Shown here: in pieces, positions 1-8,721 of the stretch
Numbering within the stretch: the first letter of the stretch is position 1
Layout of the letters: every line of letters starts with the position of its first letter
Source of the DNA: Candidatus Bathyarchaeota archaeon
GTDB taxonomy: Archaea; Thermoproteota; Bathyarchaeia; TCS64
Direction: 5' to 3'
Length of the DNA: 36,667 nucleotides
NCBI GenBank assembly: GCA_016930055.1
Contig: JAFGHP010000063.1
Location: 1 to 36,667 of the forward strand
The notes under the pieces: model-generated
The model's input: only the letters and a program-made list of their open reading frames with translations
What the model was told of the DNA's origin: nothing
The model's database searches: none
Made by a program: the position numbers and the translations under genes

Positions 1-1
1 A

Positions 2-74
2 TGGACTGGGAGGGATTTGAACCCCCGACTTCCGCCATGCCAAGGCGGCGATCATACCACTGATCTACCAGCCC
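2..74 (-). tRNA. tRNA-Ala (anticodon GGC)
   Basis: Reading the minus strand from 74 to 2 gives a 73-nt cloverleaf. The acceptor stem GGGCTGG pairs with CCAGTCC and includes a G3:U70 wobble, the classic alanine identity element. The anticodon arm is CCGCC-TTGGCAT-GGCGG, with anticodon GGC reading GCC codons. The T arm carries GGTTCAAATCC and the discriminator is A. The CCA tail is not encoded, because the next base is T. No intron is visible. Confidence 0.96.
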
Positions 75-102
75 AGCCAACACCAGATACAAAGCAGCAA
101 TC

Positions 103-110
103 GTTTAAAC
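103..110 (-). promoter_or_regulatory. TATA box of the tRNA-Ala gene
   Basis: GTTTAAAC lies 29 bases upstream of the mature tRNA 5' end on the minus strand, the spacing expected for an archaeal TATA element with a very short leader. It is its own reverse complement, so orientation is inferred only from the tRNA. Confidence 0.45.
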
Positions 111-185
111 CTTGCTCTCTTTGTCTAATAGATCTTCTAAATTAATAAGCTCATATATCTATGGATTTATTATTAGGGGAATCTG

Positions 186-1181
186 TTGTTTCCTAAAAAT
201 ATACGTGTAAGTATCGGTACAGTTGCTGCATTAGGTTTAAAAAATATTCTTACAGATGTTGAATCAACAACAGCATATTTTATGACTTTTACTAATTCTC
301 GATGTATAGCTAACTGTTCTTTTTGTTCTCAAGCGAGAGATAGCGCAGCTGAAAAAGATAATCTTTCAAGAGTAATGTGGCCAAAATATGCTTTGGATGA
401 TGTTTTAAATATTTTTAGATTAGGTCATGGTAAATCAATTCAAAGAATATGTATTCAAGTAATCAATTATCCAGGATTCATAAATGATGTGGAATATCTT
501 GTTAGAAACTTTAAGGATAATACTTCGATTCCGATATCTGTTGATTCATGTCCTTTGAAAAAAGCTGATTATAAAAGACTTAAAGAGGCAGGTGTCGAAA
601 TGGTTGGTATCCCTTTAGATGCTGCAACTCCGGAAATTTTTGAGAAAGTGAAAGGAAAAATGGTAGCAGGACCCTACAGGTGGGAAGGGCATATGCAAGC
701 AATTGAAGATGCTTTAAAAATTTTTGGTTCAGAAAACATTTTAACGAATCTAATAGTTGGTTTAGGTGAAACTGAAGAAGAAGCAAGTCAATTAATGCAA
801 TCCTTGAATAATAAAGGAGTAAAAATTGCTTTATTCGCTTTTACACCGTTACCTAATACTCCTTTACAAAACGAAAATCCACCAATATTAATTTCTTACA
901 GGCGAGTTCAACTTGCTAGATATTTAATTACGAATAATATTCTAAATATTTCCGACATGATTTTTAATGGTAAAGGTATCTTAAAACATTTAAATACAAA
1001 TAAATCACTAAAACTCCTAATTGGTGATGGAGAAGCTTTCATGACAACTGGATGTCCTGGTTGTAATAGGCCATATTATAATGAAAGACCAAGAGGTCCT
1101 TTGTATAATTATCCTAGAAGGTTAACTTCCGAAGAATTATTCATGGAGATTAAGAATTTGGAGCGAGTATTAAATGACTGA
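186..1181 (+). CDS. Radical SAM protein, LipS-type lipoyl synthase component
   Basis: A 331-aa radical SAM enzyme. Cys40, Cys44 and Cys47 (CIANCSFC) form the CxxxCxxC site for the SAM-binding [4Fe-4S] cluster. A second pair, Cys290 and Cys293 (TTGCPGC), near the C-terminus may bind an auxiliary cluster. The gene begins with TTG, preceded by the purine-rich GGGGA, and overlaps the next gene (lipoate ligase) by 8 nt, so the two are translationally coupled. In archaea, lipoyl synthase can consist of two radical SAM proteins, LipS1 and LipS2, encoded near a split lipoate ligase. A second radical SAM gene lies at 2209-3105. The role, sulfur insertion into octanoyl groups on lipoyl-domain proteins, is inferred from this context. 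I cannot tell which subunit this is. Confidence 0.8.
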   Translation: MFPKNIRVSIGTVAALGLKNILTDVESTTAYFMTFTNSRCIANCSFCSQARDSAAEKDNLSRVMWPKYALDDVLNIFRLGHGKSIQRICIQVINYPGFINDVEYLVRNFKDNTSIPISVDSCPLKKADYKRLKEAGVEMVGIPLDAATPEIFEKVKGKMVAGPYRWEGHMQAIEDALKIFGSENILTNLIVGLGETEEEASQLMQSLNNKGVKIALFAFTPLPNTPLQNENPPILISYRRVQLARYLITNNILNISDMIFNGKGILKHLNTNKSLKLLIGDGEAFMTTGCPGCNRPYYNERPRGPLYNYPRRLTSEELFMEIKNLERVLND

Positions 1182-1941
1182 TAAATGGCGTTTAATTGAT
1201 ATGAGAATTGAAAATGCAGCCACTCAGATGGCAATAGATGAAGCAATAGCTGCTGCACGGACTACTGAAAATAACCCTAACACATTGAGATTATATAGGT
1301 GGAATCCTTCAGCAGTATCAGTTGGTTATTTTCAGAGTATAATGAATGAGGTTGATACAGAAGCTTGTAAAAAATATGGTGTTGATGTTGTTAGAAGAAT
1401 AACTGGTGGGGGCGCCGTATTTCATGATTATAATGGAGAAATAACTTATAGCTTAGTTGCTCCAGATGATGATCCTAAGATTCCTGAAGATATCATTTCT
1501 TCATATAGGTTAATCTGTGATTGTATCATTCAGGGACTTAAGGATCTAGGCATAGATTCAGAATTTAAACCAATAAATGATATTATAGCTGGTGGGAAAA
1601 AAATTTCAGGAAACGCTCAAACTAGGAGGTATGGAGTAATTCTTCAACATGGTACAATTCTTGTTGATTGTGATGTTAAGAAAATTTTTTCAGTATTAAA
1701 AGTATCTGGTGTAAAAATAAGTGATAAAGCAATTAAATCTGCGGAAGAACGTGTTACAAGCCTTAAAAAAATAATTGGAAGTGATTTAACTTTTGATGAA
1801 GTTAAGTATGCTTTAATCAAAGGTTTCGAAAATGTCCTTAATATGAAATTACTAAATGGGGATTTAACAAACTATGAAAACGAACTTAAAGAAAAATATT
1901 TGGAAAAATACAGATCACCAGAATGGGTTTATCAGAGATGA
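1174..1941 (+). CDS. lplA: Lipoate-protein ligase A, catalytic large subunit
   Basis: A 255-aa protein of the biotin/lipoate A/B ligase family. It would activate lipoate or octanoate with ATP and transfer it to a lysine of lipoyl-domain proteins such as glycine cleavage H protein or 2-oxoacid dehydrogenase E2. RRITGGGAVFHD (residues 74-85) is the family's nucleotide/lipoyl-binding loop, and GKKISGNAQ (141-149) contains the catalytic lysine, by alignment Lys143. The protein ends before the C-terminal domain of bacterial LplA; that domain is encoded separately 6 nt downstream (lplB). The ATG overlaps the end of the upstream radical SAM gene by 8 nt. An octanoyltransferase role in a LipS-dependent pathway is an alternative to free lipoate salvage. 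Confidence 0.9.
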   Translation: MTDKWRLIDMRIENAATQMAIDEAIAAARTTENNPNTLRLYRWNPSAVSVGYFQSIMNEVDTEACKKYGVDVVRRITGGGAVFHDYNGEITYSLVAPDDDPKIPEDIISSYRLICDCIIQGLKDLGIDSEFKPINDIIAGGKKISGNAQTRRYGVILQHGTILVDCDVKKIFSVLKVSGVKISDKAIKSAEERVTSLKKIIGSDLTFDEVKYALIKGFENVLNMKLLNGDLTNYENELKEKYLEKYRSPEWVYQR

Positions 1942-1947
1942 CTAAAA

Positions 1948-2220
1948 ATGAAACGTGTCGAATTTAAAATCCCAGAAGGAAAACTAATTGCAGCAGAAGT
2001 TATTGAAGTAGATGGAACCTTAATTTCTGTAAAAATAACGGGAGACTTCTTTATGCATCCTGAATCTTCAATAAATGATTTAGAAAATACTTTAAAAGGA
2101 CAAAAAATTACAGATTTGGATGAAACCATAAATACCTTTTTTAAAAATTCCAAAATTCAACTCATCGGATTATCTCCTAAAGATATAATTCATGTTATAA
2201 AATTGAGTTTAAGTAACTGA
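1948..2220 (+). CDS. lplB: Lipoate-protein ligase C-terminal domain subunit (LplB)
   Basis: A 90-aa protein matching the accessory C-terminal domain of lipoate-protein ligase. It opens with KRVEFKIPEGKLIAAEVIEV and contains the typical GDFFMHPE segment. In archaea with split ligases this small subunit is required for activation of the lipoyl group by LplA. It starts 6 nt after the lplA stop, so it is co-transcribed. Its stop overlaps the 3' end of the convergent radical SAM gene by 12 nt. Confidence 0.87.
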   Translation: MKRVEFKIPEGKLIAAEVIEVDGTLISVKITGDFFMHPESSINDLENTLKGQKITDLDETINTFFKNSKIQLIGLSPKDIIHVIKLSLSN

Positions 2221-3105
2221 TTTTATAAGATTTTTTTCAAGGCTTGCTGGTGTAGCACAGCATCCTTCCAAATGAAGGATTTTGTATCCCTTATCTTTAA
2301 CATATTCAACAGTGCTTTTGGATGGCATTGTCATTCTAGTTATGCCCTGATTTATGGTTTCTTTCTCAAAGATTGATTTTCCTTTTTTAGTTCTCATGCA
2401 ACCAATTGAAAGTTCTATGTTTGGATCTATTTTTTTTGTAAAACTGATTATTTTTAGTATGTCTTCCTTTAAAGGTGGGGTAACGTTTTGCATTTCTGTT
2501 CCTTCAGTGGGAATTAGGCTAATGAATACTATGGTTTCAGGATTAATTGATGTAGCAATTTTTACTGCTTCATATTCACCTAGTATTTTACCGTAATCTA
2601 AACCAATACAGATATGCGGAATTACATTTTTTGCACCAGAATCTCTTAAATTTTGAAGTGTATTCAAATAATCTTTTACTGAATTTTTTAATCCATATAC
2701 ATTTAAAATAGTTTTATTGTCGCCTACAACATCAACAGAAATGTAATCGACTTTAGAGTTTACTATTTTTTCTGCTTCTACTTGATTAATTAAGCCAGTG
2801 TGTAGATTTAGTAACAAGTTTGTGTTTTCTTTAATCCATAATATTGAGGGAAAAAATTTTTCTAAAGGCACTTTCCCTTGAGGAGTACATCCTCCACTTA
2901 TGAGCATACCAAGACCCCCTTTTTTTTCTAAATTCAAAGCAAAGGCCTTTAATTTTTCAGGTGTATCAACATTAGGCATTTGTTTAAGATAATGTCCCAT
3001 ACAATGTCTACAATTAAGCATACATTTGTCTCCCGTGATTGAAACGCTGGGAAATTTTGGTAAAGGATAATAAAAACGAATAATAGAGTTTTTAGTAATT
3101 GACAG
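2209..3105 (-). CDS. Second radical SAM protein, LipS-type lipoyl synthase component (non-AUG start)
   Basis: A radical SAM protein whose cluster site reads KCMLNCRHC. The only in-frame ATG near the start (3021) falls inside this CxxxCxxC motif and would remove its first cysteine, so translation must begin upstream. The frame stays open to a TAA at 3109-3111 and reads SIIRFYYPLPKFPSVSITG before the motif. No ATG, GTG or TTG occurs in that stretch. I place the start at CTG 3105, preceded by GGGTGGGAT; an ATT at 3099 is an alternative. This gives about 298 aa. It is convergent with lplA-lplB, which supports a role with the radical SAM protein at 186-1181 as a two-protein lipoyl synthase. The role is inferred; the family assignment is secure. 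Confidence 0.75.
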   Translation of the reverse strand: MSITKNSIIRFYYPLPKFPSVSITGDKCMLNCRHCMGHYLKQMPNVDTPEKLKAFALNLEKKGGLGMLISGGCTPQGKVPLEKFFPSILWIKENTNLLLNLHTGLINQVEAEKIVNSKVDYISVDVVGDNKTILNVYGLKNSVKDYLNTLQNLRDSGAKNVIPHICIGLDYGKILGEYEAVKIATSINPETIVFISLIPTEGTEMQNVTPPLKEDILKIISFTKKIDPNIELSIGCMRTKKGKSIFEKETINQGITRMTMPSKSTVEYVKDKGYKILHLEGCCATPASLEKNLIKSVT

Positions 3106-3188
3106 ATTTTATCCCACCCTAAATAATATACCTATGTTAATAACTTCTTTAAATCATCCTTATAAAGAAGAGAACAAGTTTTAAAATA

Positions 3189-3623
3189 ATGCTAATAGAA
3201 GACTTTTTTTCTGCTCAAGGTCATCCAAACATTCAAGGTACTCATAAAACAACTATTATGACCACTAAGGAACAAAAATTAACTTTAAAAGGAGACTGTA
3301 TAATAGCTGTTAAAGCTAACAAAGGGCTTGTGGATCTAAAAAAAGAAGTAAAATTGGCTGCAAAAAATAGCGATTCAATTATTAAAGTAATTTTAAGCAT
3401 AGAAGATGAAGTAGTTGAAATTTCTGGTCACGGAGACCCTAATTTAACTTACGAACATCCACATGATATAGTTATTAGAAAAAGCTCATTTATTTGTCCA
3501 CGAACTTTAATGATTAAAGCAGATAAAGCTTCTATTGATCTACCTAGAAAATTTGTTTCTAAAATGAAGAATCCTGAATCATTAATGAAAATCCTTATCA
3601 GAGTAACTGTTAATACATACTAA
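3189..3623 (+). CDS. DUF371 family protein
   Basis: A 144-aa protein with the features of the archaeal DUF371 family: an N-terminal GHPNIQGTHKTTIMTTKE segment, LTLKGDCIIAVKA in the middle, and HPHDIVIRKSSFICPRTLMI followed by a C-terminal LPRKFVSKMKNP. There is no signal peptide or membrane segment. The family is widespread in archaea but has no established function. It is transcribed away from the divergent radical SAM gene; about 230 nt separate it from transketolase. Confidence 0.85.
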   Translation: MLIEDFFSAQGHPNIQGTHKTTIMTTKEQKLTLKGDCIIAVKANKGLVDLKKEVKLAAKNSDSIIKVILSIEDEVVEISGHGDPNLTYEHPHDIVIRKSSFICPRTLMIKADKASIDLPRKFVSKMKNPESLMKILIRVTVNTY

Positions 3624-3716
3624 AAATGTTAAAAAAAGCCTTTTATTCTATATTACTAGATTTAAATCTGTTTATTTTTTAGCACAAATATTTTAATTAG
3701 GAATCCACCACCTAAT

Positions 3717-3733
3717 CGAAGACGGTTGATAGG
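3717..3733 (+). other. Short 23S-rRNA-tail-like motif in an intergenic gap
   Basis: Inside the 231-nt gap between the DUF371 gene and transketolase, CGAAGACGGTTGATAGG resembles a conserved segment near the 3' end of large-subunit rRNA (GAAGAC...GTTGATRGG). It is flanked by a small possible stem (ACCT...AGGT) and followed by a G-run. The rest of the gap does not obviously fit an rRNA tail, so this may be coincidence or a remnant. The gap shows no other recognisable feature apart from presumably the transketolase promoter. Confidence 0.2.
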
Positions 3734-3854
3734 TTTAAGGGGGGAATGAAGAAGATGATGACATTCATAATTGTAAGGAGTCTTTTATGGATGTTTTTTT
3801 ATAATTCTATTCATTCTATCTTAGAACCCGTTAATAATCGTGTGGTGTTCCTGA

Positions 3855-4679
3855 ATGATAAAAAACCTTAGCTCAAATGATTTAAATGAACTATCAAAAA
3901 AAATTCGATGTGACATTTTACGAATGATATGTGAAGCTGGTTCAGGCCATCCTGGTGGATCCTTATCCGCAATCGATATTTTACTTGTTCTATATTTCAA
4001 TGTAATGAATCACGACCCCAAAAACCCTGAATGGGTTGATAGAGACAGATTTATACTCAGTAAAGGTCATGCAGCACCAGCATTATATACAGTATTAGCA
4101 GAATGTGGATATTTTTCGAAAAACCATCTATTAACTTTAAGAAAAATAGGAACTATTCTTCAAGGGCACCCTGATAAAAGAGTAACTCCCGGAATTGAAG
4201 TATCTTCAGGAAGTCTAGGCAATGGGTTATCAATCTCAGCTGGTCTAGCATTAGCTGCAAAAATTGATAAAAAGAAGCACCACATTTTCTGCCTTTTAGG
4301 CGATGGTGAATGCGATGAAGGAACAGTCTGGGAAGGCGCGATGCTTGCTCCCCATTATAAATTAAATAATCTTACAGCAATAATTGATAGAAATGGCTTA
4401 CAGATTGACGGTAGAACTGAAACAGTTATGAGGCTTGAACCTTTAGCTGATAAATGGAAGGCTTTTAACTGGAATGTAATAAAAGTTGATGGACACAATT
4501 ACGATGCTTTGTATAACGCTTTCGAAGAAAGTAGAAATGAAAAAGATAAACCTAGTGTAATCATAGCTTCTACAATTAAGGGTAGAGGGGTGTCCTTCAT
4601 GGAAGGTGTAAAAGAATTCCATGGTAAACCTCCAAATAAATTGGAACTTGAACAAGCTCTAAAGGAGTTGGAGGCTTAA
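3855..4679 (+). CDS. tktA: Transketolase, N-terminal (TPP-binding) subunit
   Basis: A 274-aa protein carrying the thiamine-pyrophosphate pyrimidine/pyrophosphate domain of transketolase. Visible landmarks are GSGHPGGSLSA (residues 29-39), SKGHAAPALY (69-78), QGHPDK (103-108) and the TPP/Mg motif starting GDGE at 149 and ending at Asn180. It covers only half of a bacterial transketolase; the other half follows after a 2-nt gap. This split is normal in archaea and many thermophiles. With the downstream transaldolase it would run the non-oxidative pentose phosphate interconversions that supply ribose and erythrose phosphates. Confidence 0.93.
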   Translation: MIKNLSSNDLNELSKKIRCDILRMICEAGSGHPGGSLSAIDILLVLYFNVMNHDPKNPEWVDRDRFILSKGHAAPALYTVLAECGYFSKNHLLTLRKIGTILQGHPDKRVTPGIEVSSGSLGNGLSISAGLALAAKIDKKKHHIFCLLGDGECDEGTVWEGAMLAPHYKLNNLTAIIDRNGLQIDGRTETVMRLEPLADKWKAFNWNVIKVDGHNYDALYNAFEESRNEKDKPSVIIASTIKGRGVSFMEGVKEFHGKPPNKLELEQALKELEA

Positions 4680-4681
4680 TT

Positions 4682-5623
4682 ATGAGTTTGAAAGCAACCC
4701 GTGATGCTTATGGTGAATGGTTAAAAGATGCAGGTAAAATAAATAAAGATCTTGTAGTTATTGATGCTGATCTCTCCGAATCAACAAAGACGAATGTTTT
4801 TGCTAAAGAATTTCCTGAACGTTTTTTTGATGTTGGTAGTGCAGAACAAAATTTAATCAATTTATCCTCTGGACTAGCTCTAGGTGGAAAAAAAGTATTT
4901 GCCAGCTCTTTCGCTATATTCGAGACTGGAAGAGCTTGGGATCAGATACGTAATATTGTTGCTCATGATGAGTTAAATGTTATTCTAGTTGCTACACATG
5001 CGGGATTATCTTGTGCTGCTGATGGGGCTTCGCATCAAGCATTAGAAGATATAGCTTTAATGAGGGTTATACCTAACATGAGGGTAATTGTACCCTGCGA
5101 CGCTGAAGAAACAAAAAACGCTTTAGATGCTCTCTTATCCCTTAAAGGACCTGCTTATATGCGATTGAGAAGAGAAAAAGAGCCAATAATAGATAAAAAA
5201 TATAAATTTCAAATTGGCAATGCAGAGATTCTAAGTGATGGTAGTGATATAGCATTAATAGCTACAGGTATGATGGTTAGTTATTCATTATTAGCTGCTG
5301 ATATCTTGAAAAAGAAAGGAGTTGACGCATCCGTTATTAATGTTCATACAATTAAACCGCTTGATTCTCAAATGCTATGCCGTGTTGCTAAGAATACTGG
5401 TATGTTAGTGACAGTTGAGGAGCATTCAATTTATGGAGGATTAGGTAGTGCAGTAAGTGAAGCCCTATCAGAATGTTATCCTGTACCAATCCATAAAATC
5501 GGATTAAAAGATACATATGGCCAATCAGCACGTTCTTTTGAACCACTTTTAAAAGAATATGGTTTAACTCCTAACCAAATTGCTGAATCATCCGAAAAAT
5601 ATATCAAAAAAATGAAGAGATAA
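4682..5623 (+). CDS. tktB: Transketolase, C-terminal subunit
   Basis: A 313-aa protein holding the transketolase pyrimidine-binding and C-terminal domains. Glu55 in VGSAEQN is the glutamate that activates the TPP cofactor in this family, and a Rossmann-like C-terminal domain begins near residue 185. It starts 2 nt after the N-terminal subunit stop and needs that subunit for a complete active site, which forms at the interface. The deoxyxylulose-phosphate synthase family is similar, but the split form and the adjacent transaldolase point to transketolase. Confidence 0.93.
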   Translation: MSLKATRDAYGEWLKDAGKINKDLVVIDADLSESTKTNVFAKEFPERFFDVGSAEQNLINLSSGLALGGKKVFASSFAIFETGRAWDQIRNIVAHDELNVILVATHAGLSCAADGASHQALEDIALMRVIPNMRVIVPCDAEETKNALDALLSLKGPAYMRLRREKEPIIDKKYKFQIGNAEILSDGSDIALIATGMMVSYSLLAADILKKKGVDASVINVHTIKPLDSQMLCRVAKNTGMLVTVEEHSIYGGLGSAVSEALSECYPVPIHKIGLKDTYGQSARSFEPLLKEYGLTPNQIAESSEKYIKKMKR

Positions 5624-5641
5624 GATACTAAGTGATGTTGT

Positions 5642-6289
5642 ATGGAGTTTTTTATAGATACTGCTGAGATAACTCAGATAAGAAAATATTGGAATATGGG
5701 AATTATTGATGGCGTTACAACTAATCCTACTTTAATCGCTAGATCTGGTAGAGATTTTAAGCAAGTTGTTGCAGAGATTGCAGAAGTAGTGAAAGGACCT
5801 ATAAGTGTTGAAGCTGTAAGTAGTGAAGCCTCTGAATTAATATCTGAAGCTAAAGAGATTGTAAAATTTAGTGAACATATTGTAGTAAAAATTCCTATGA
5901 CCGCTGAAGGACTAAAAGCTGTAAAAGAACTAAGTAAAATTGGTATAAAAACTAATGTTACTCTAGTTTTTTCCTCCAGTCAGGCTTTACTCGCTGCAAA
6001 AGCTGGAGCAACATATGTAAGTATATTTGTAGGAAGATTAGATGACAGAGGTCATGAGGGGATGGAAACAGTATATGAAATCAAGCAAATCTACGAAAAC
6101 TATGATTTTCCTTCAAAATTGATTGTCGCTAGTATAAGGCATCCCCGTCACGTTATAGAAGCAGCAGTAGCAGGTGCGGATGTTGCTACTATTCCCCCGG
6201 ATACACTCGAAAAAATGTTAAGTCACCCCCTGACTGATGACGGCTTAAGGCTTTTTGCTAATGATTGGGAGAAAGTTAAAAAAAGGTAA
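5642..6289 (+). CDS. tal: Transaldolase / fructose-6-phosphate aldolase-like (short TalC type)
   Basis: A 215-aa TIM-barrel aldolase of the short transaldolase/FSA group. The start FFIDTAEI with Asp6, the TTNPTLIA motif (residues 26-33) and the Schiff-base lysine Lys83 in VVKIPMT are all present. The length matches the 215-220 aa class rather than the 320-aa classical transaldolases. The gene sits 18 nt after the transketolase pair, so an operon and a sugar-phosphate transaldolase role are likely; this subgroup cannot be separated from fructose-6-phosphate aldolase by inspection. Confidence 0.9.
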   Translation: MEFFIDTAEITQIRKYWNMGIIDGVTTNPTLIARSGRDFKQVVAEIAEVVKGPISVEAVSSEASELISEAKEIVKFSEHIVVKIPMTAEGLKAVKELSKIGIKTNVTLVFSSSQALLAAKAGATYVSIFVGRLDDRGHEGMETVYEIKQIYENYDFPSKLIVASIRHPRHVIEAAVAGADVATIPPDTLEKMLSHPLTDDGLRLFANDWEKVKKR

Positions 6290-6346
6290 ATTTTTCTCTA
6301 TTTTTAGGAAGGTAGATTAACTACTTTTAATAATTTAAAATTAGTA

Positions 6347-7447
6347 TTGATCTCCAAAAAAATCATGACAATTTTATTCATAACATTACTAATTATACCT
6401 AATGTTTCAGCTTCTTCAAAACTACATTATAAATATACTATGAGTTATATCTTTGAAAATAAAGGCTCTAAGCCTTTAAATTTAACAAAAGAAGACGTTT
6501 CAGTTCCTATCTTTCATCAGAATGAAAACCAGTTATCTAAAATTACTTCTTCAACTAATAAATTAACTGAAGAATATACTGATGCTGATAACAATCGTTG
6601 GCTTATTGTAGATGTACCCTTTCTTTTAAATCCTGGGCAGAAAATTAGTTTTTCAGTTACTTATGAAATAGAATCCTTTGATAAAATTAAACCAAATTTC
6701 AATTTAACTAATGCTGAAGGTGTTGAAGAGGTACCTCTTTCTCTTATTAATGAGTTTTGTATACCTACATCAAGTTTTATGTCAAATGATAGTAAAATTC
6801 TATCGAAAGCTCTGAGTATTACACAAAATTATCCAACAGTATTAGGTAAAGTAATGAGTCTAATTGAGTGGTTTAATTCTAATATAAAATATGAAACAAA
6901 TGAAGTTCCAAGATATGCTTCTGATACCTTCAAATATCTTAAAGGAGATTGTGATGATCAAGCAATATTATTAATCAGCATGTTGAGAGGACTCGGCATT
7001 CCTTCTTACATGGAAGTTGGAATATATTTTAATCCTGGATATTATCAAACCGAAAAAAGTTGGGAAGCCCACCTCACTTTAGAGGCTAGTGGTTTAGGAT
7101 GGCATGGTTGGGCTATGGTCTATATTCCTCCATGGGGATGGGTCCCAGTAGATCTTACCTTAATAAAAAACTCTGATCCATTAATTATGTTGAATGAAGC
7201 ACCTGAATATTCTAATAAAATATTCACATGTTTTAATGTATCAAAACAAGAATATGTAAAAGAAAGTTGGGAAACTCGTGAACGCGTGATAAAATCAACT
7301 TTATATGTGAGTGCTAAAGATGAAGCAACTCAAATCTGGACACTACCAATATATAATCCAAATATACAATTCCTTGGAATAAGCATCAGTGTTTTAATTC
7401 TTATCATGTTTTTAATTGAAAGAAAAAGACAACAATACCCTCTATGA
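6347..7447 (+). CDS. Secreted membrane-anchored transglutaminase-like protein
   Basis: A 366-aa protein with an N-terminal signal peptide (hydrophobic stretch to about residue 22, ending VSASS), an extracytoplasmic region and a C-terminal membrane anchor (about 342-357) followed by the positive tail ERKRQQ. The core is a transglutaminase-like domain with a Cys-His-Asp triad: Cys202 in LKGDCDDQA, His253 in GWHGWA, Asp269 in VPVDLT. Residues 30-120 look like a beta-rich domain. Archaeal members are thought to act as cysteine proteases or cross-linkers on the cell surface; the substrate is unknown. It starts with TTG, 57 nt after transaldolase. Confidence 0.78.
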   Translation: MISKKIMTILFITLLIIPNVSASSKLHYKYTMSYIFENKGSKPLNLTKEDVSVPIFHQNENQLSKITSSTNKLTEEYTDADNNRWLIVDVPFLLNPGQKISFSVTYEIESFDKIKPNFNLTNAEGVEEVPLSLINEFCIPTSSFMSNDSKILSKALSITQNYPTVLGKVMSLIEWFNSNIKYETNEVPRYASDTFKYLKGDCDDQAILLISMLRGLGIPSYMEVGIYFNPGYYQTEKSWEAHLTLEASGLGWHGWAMVYIPPWGWVPVDLTLIKNSDPLIMLNEAPEYSNKIFTCFNVSKQEYVKESWETRERVIKSTLYVSAKDEATQIWTLPIYNPNIQFLGISISVLILIMFLIERKRQQYPL

Positions 7448-7513
7448 TTTATTTAAACTATGGTTTAGAGACTATTTAATAATAAAATATATTTCACTTT
7501 TTTAATATTTTAC

Positions 7514-8632
7514 TTATTTTCGTCTTGATAATGGAATAGTTGGAACACAGCTTCTTAATCTTTCAAGAGCTTTTCTTTTTTCTTCATTTTTAATATCTGC
7601 TGATGTTAACCCTGTTTTTAATATATCAAAAGCTTCATCCATGGCTTTTCTGTTAACAGGATATGGAACGCCATCTTTTCCACCAAATGCGAAATTAAAG
7701 CGTACTGGGTCCTCCCAACTAGCTTTTTCACCGTATATTAATTCAGCAATTAGACTTAATCCACGTATAGTAGACGGACCTACACCCTTGAAAGCTACTA
7801 GTTCTTCATAATTATTTGGTTGAAACTCGTATAGAGCTCTCAAAGTATCCCAATTAACCGTCCTTGGCATTATGAGAGTTTGATTATTTCTAGATTTTAT
7901 CCAACTATCTAACCTAAATTGACCTAGAGGCGCAGGTTTAATTATGTTTTTTCGGATTTTATTTGGGTTTTCTCTAATAATATCTACGCAAGCTTTTCTA
8001 TTCTCATCACTTATTTTGTCAGTCATATCTAAAACATTATCAAGATGAGTGTTACAAAGTATTTCACTATGAGGTTCATTAACAAATTCCTTATGTTCTA
8101 AAGACCAATGATATCTACGTGCATCTGCTTTTTCAGTGTTTATTCCTTGTTGTACAACTATCCAATTTCCTTTCTCATCAAAAATAAATGAATGATGATA
8201 TAACTTATATCCATCTTGAATTAAATTATTATCAACTTTAGCTGACATTTTGCTCGCATAAATTAAATTATCAATCTTCGATGTAGTCAAACCAAAAATA
8301 TCACTGATCTCTCTAATTTCAGCAGGTGCTTTTTTAGATGTTTTTCCTTTTCCACCTGCAATACCTAATCCCAATTCATTTGGGTTAACTGCTTCTTTAA
8401 GAGCACCGCAAGTCACTGTAGTAGTACCACTGCTGTGCCAATCATATCCAATAACACAACTTAATGACTGGAAAAACCAAGGATCAGATAACCTTTCCAT
8501 TAAACCAAAAACCCCATATTCACTAATTATTATTTTAATAATGCATTCCGATAATTTCACCATCCTTTTAAAAAGCCATTTAGGTGCTTTACCGGAGTGT
8601 AATGGTAGAATTGCAGAGGCTCTTTTATTCAT
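7514..8632 (-). CDS. DUF763 family protein
   Basis: A 372-aa protein matching DUF763. It starts with KRASAILPLHSGKAPKWLF and contains the family's DPWFFQSLSCVIGYDWHSSG and LGLGIAGGKGKTSKKAP segments. A helix-hairpin-helix-like stretch (AFKGVGPSTIRGLSLIAELI, around residue 285-305) suggests nucleic-acid contact. There is no signal peptide. The function is not established; some members have been linked to DNA metabolism by their HhH segment only. It is monocistronic, converging on the transglutaminase-like gene. Confidence 0.85.
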   Translation of the reverse strand: MNKRASAILPLHSGKAPKWLFKRMVKLSECIIKIIISEYGVFGLMERLSDPWFFQSLSCVIGYDWHSSGTTTVTCGALKEAVNPNELGLGIAGGKGKTSKKAPAEIREISDIFGLTTSKIDNLIYASKMSAKVDNNLIQDGYKLYHHSFIFDEKGNWIVVQQGINTEKADARRYHWSLEHKEFVNEPHSEILCNTHLDNVLDMTDKISDENRKACVDIIRENPNKIRKNIIKPAPLGQFRLDSWIKSRNNQTLIMPRTVNWDTLRALYEFQPNNYEELVAFKGVGPSTIRGLSLIAELIYGEKASWEDPVRFNFAFGGKDGVPYPVNRKAMDEAFDILKTGLTSADIKNEEKRKALERLRSCVPTIPLSRRK

Positions 8633-8721
8633 TAATTTTTTAGTAAGTTAGTTAAAAATAATAATGAATTGGAATTATTTTATAGGTGAGTTAAATAAAA
8701 GTGGCATCATTTTTAAAATGA

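Noticed and set aside
3757-3855. ATGATGA in the gap before transketolase as box C of a C/D guide RNA
   Set aside because: The nearest CTGA that could be box D is about 90 bases away, at the transketolase start, and no box C'/D' pair lies between.
7441-7513. Hairpin terminator between the transglutaminase-like and DUF763 genes
   Set aside because: Only loose AT-rich sequence is present; no stable stem or long T-run on either strand.
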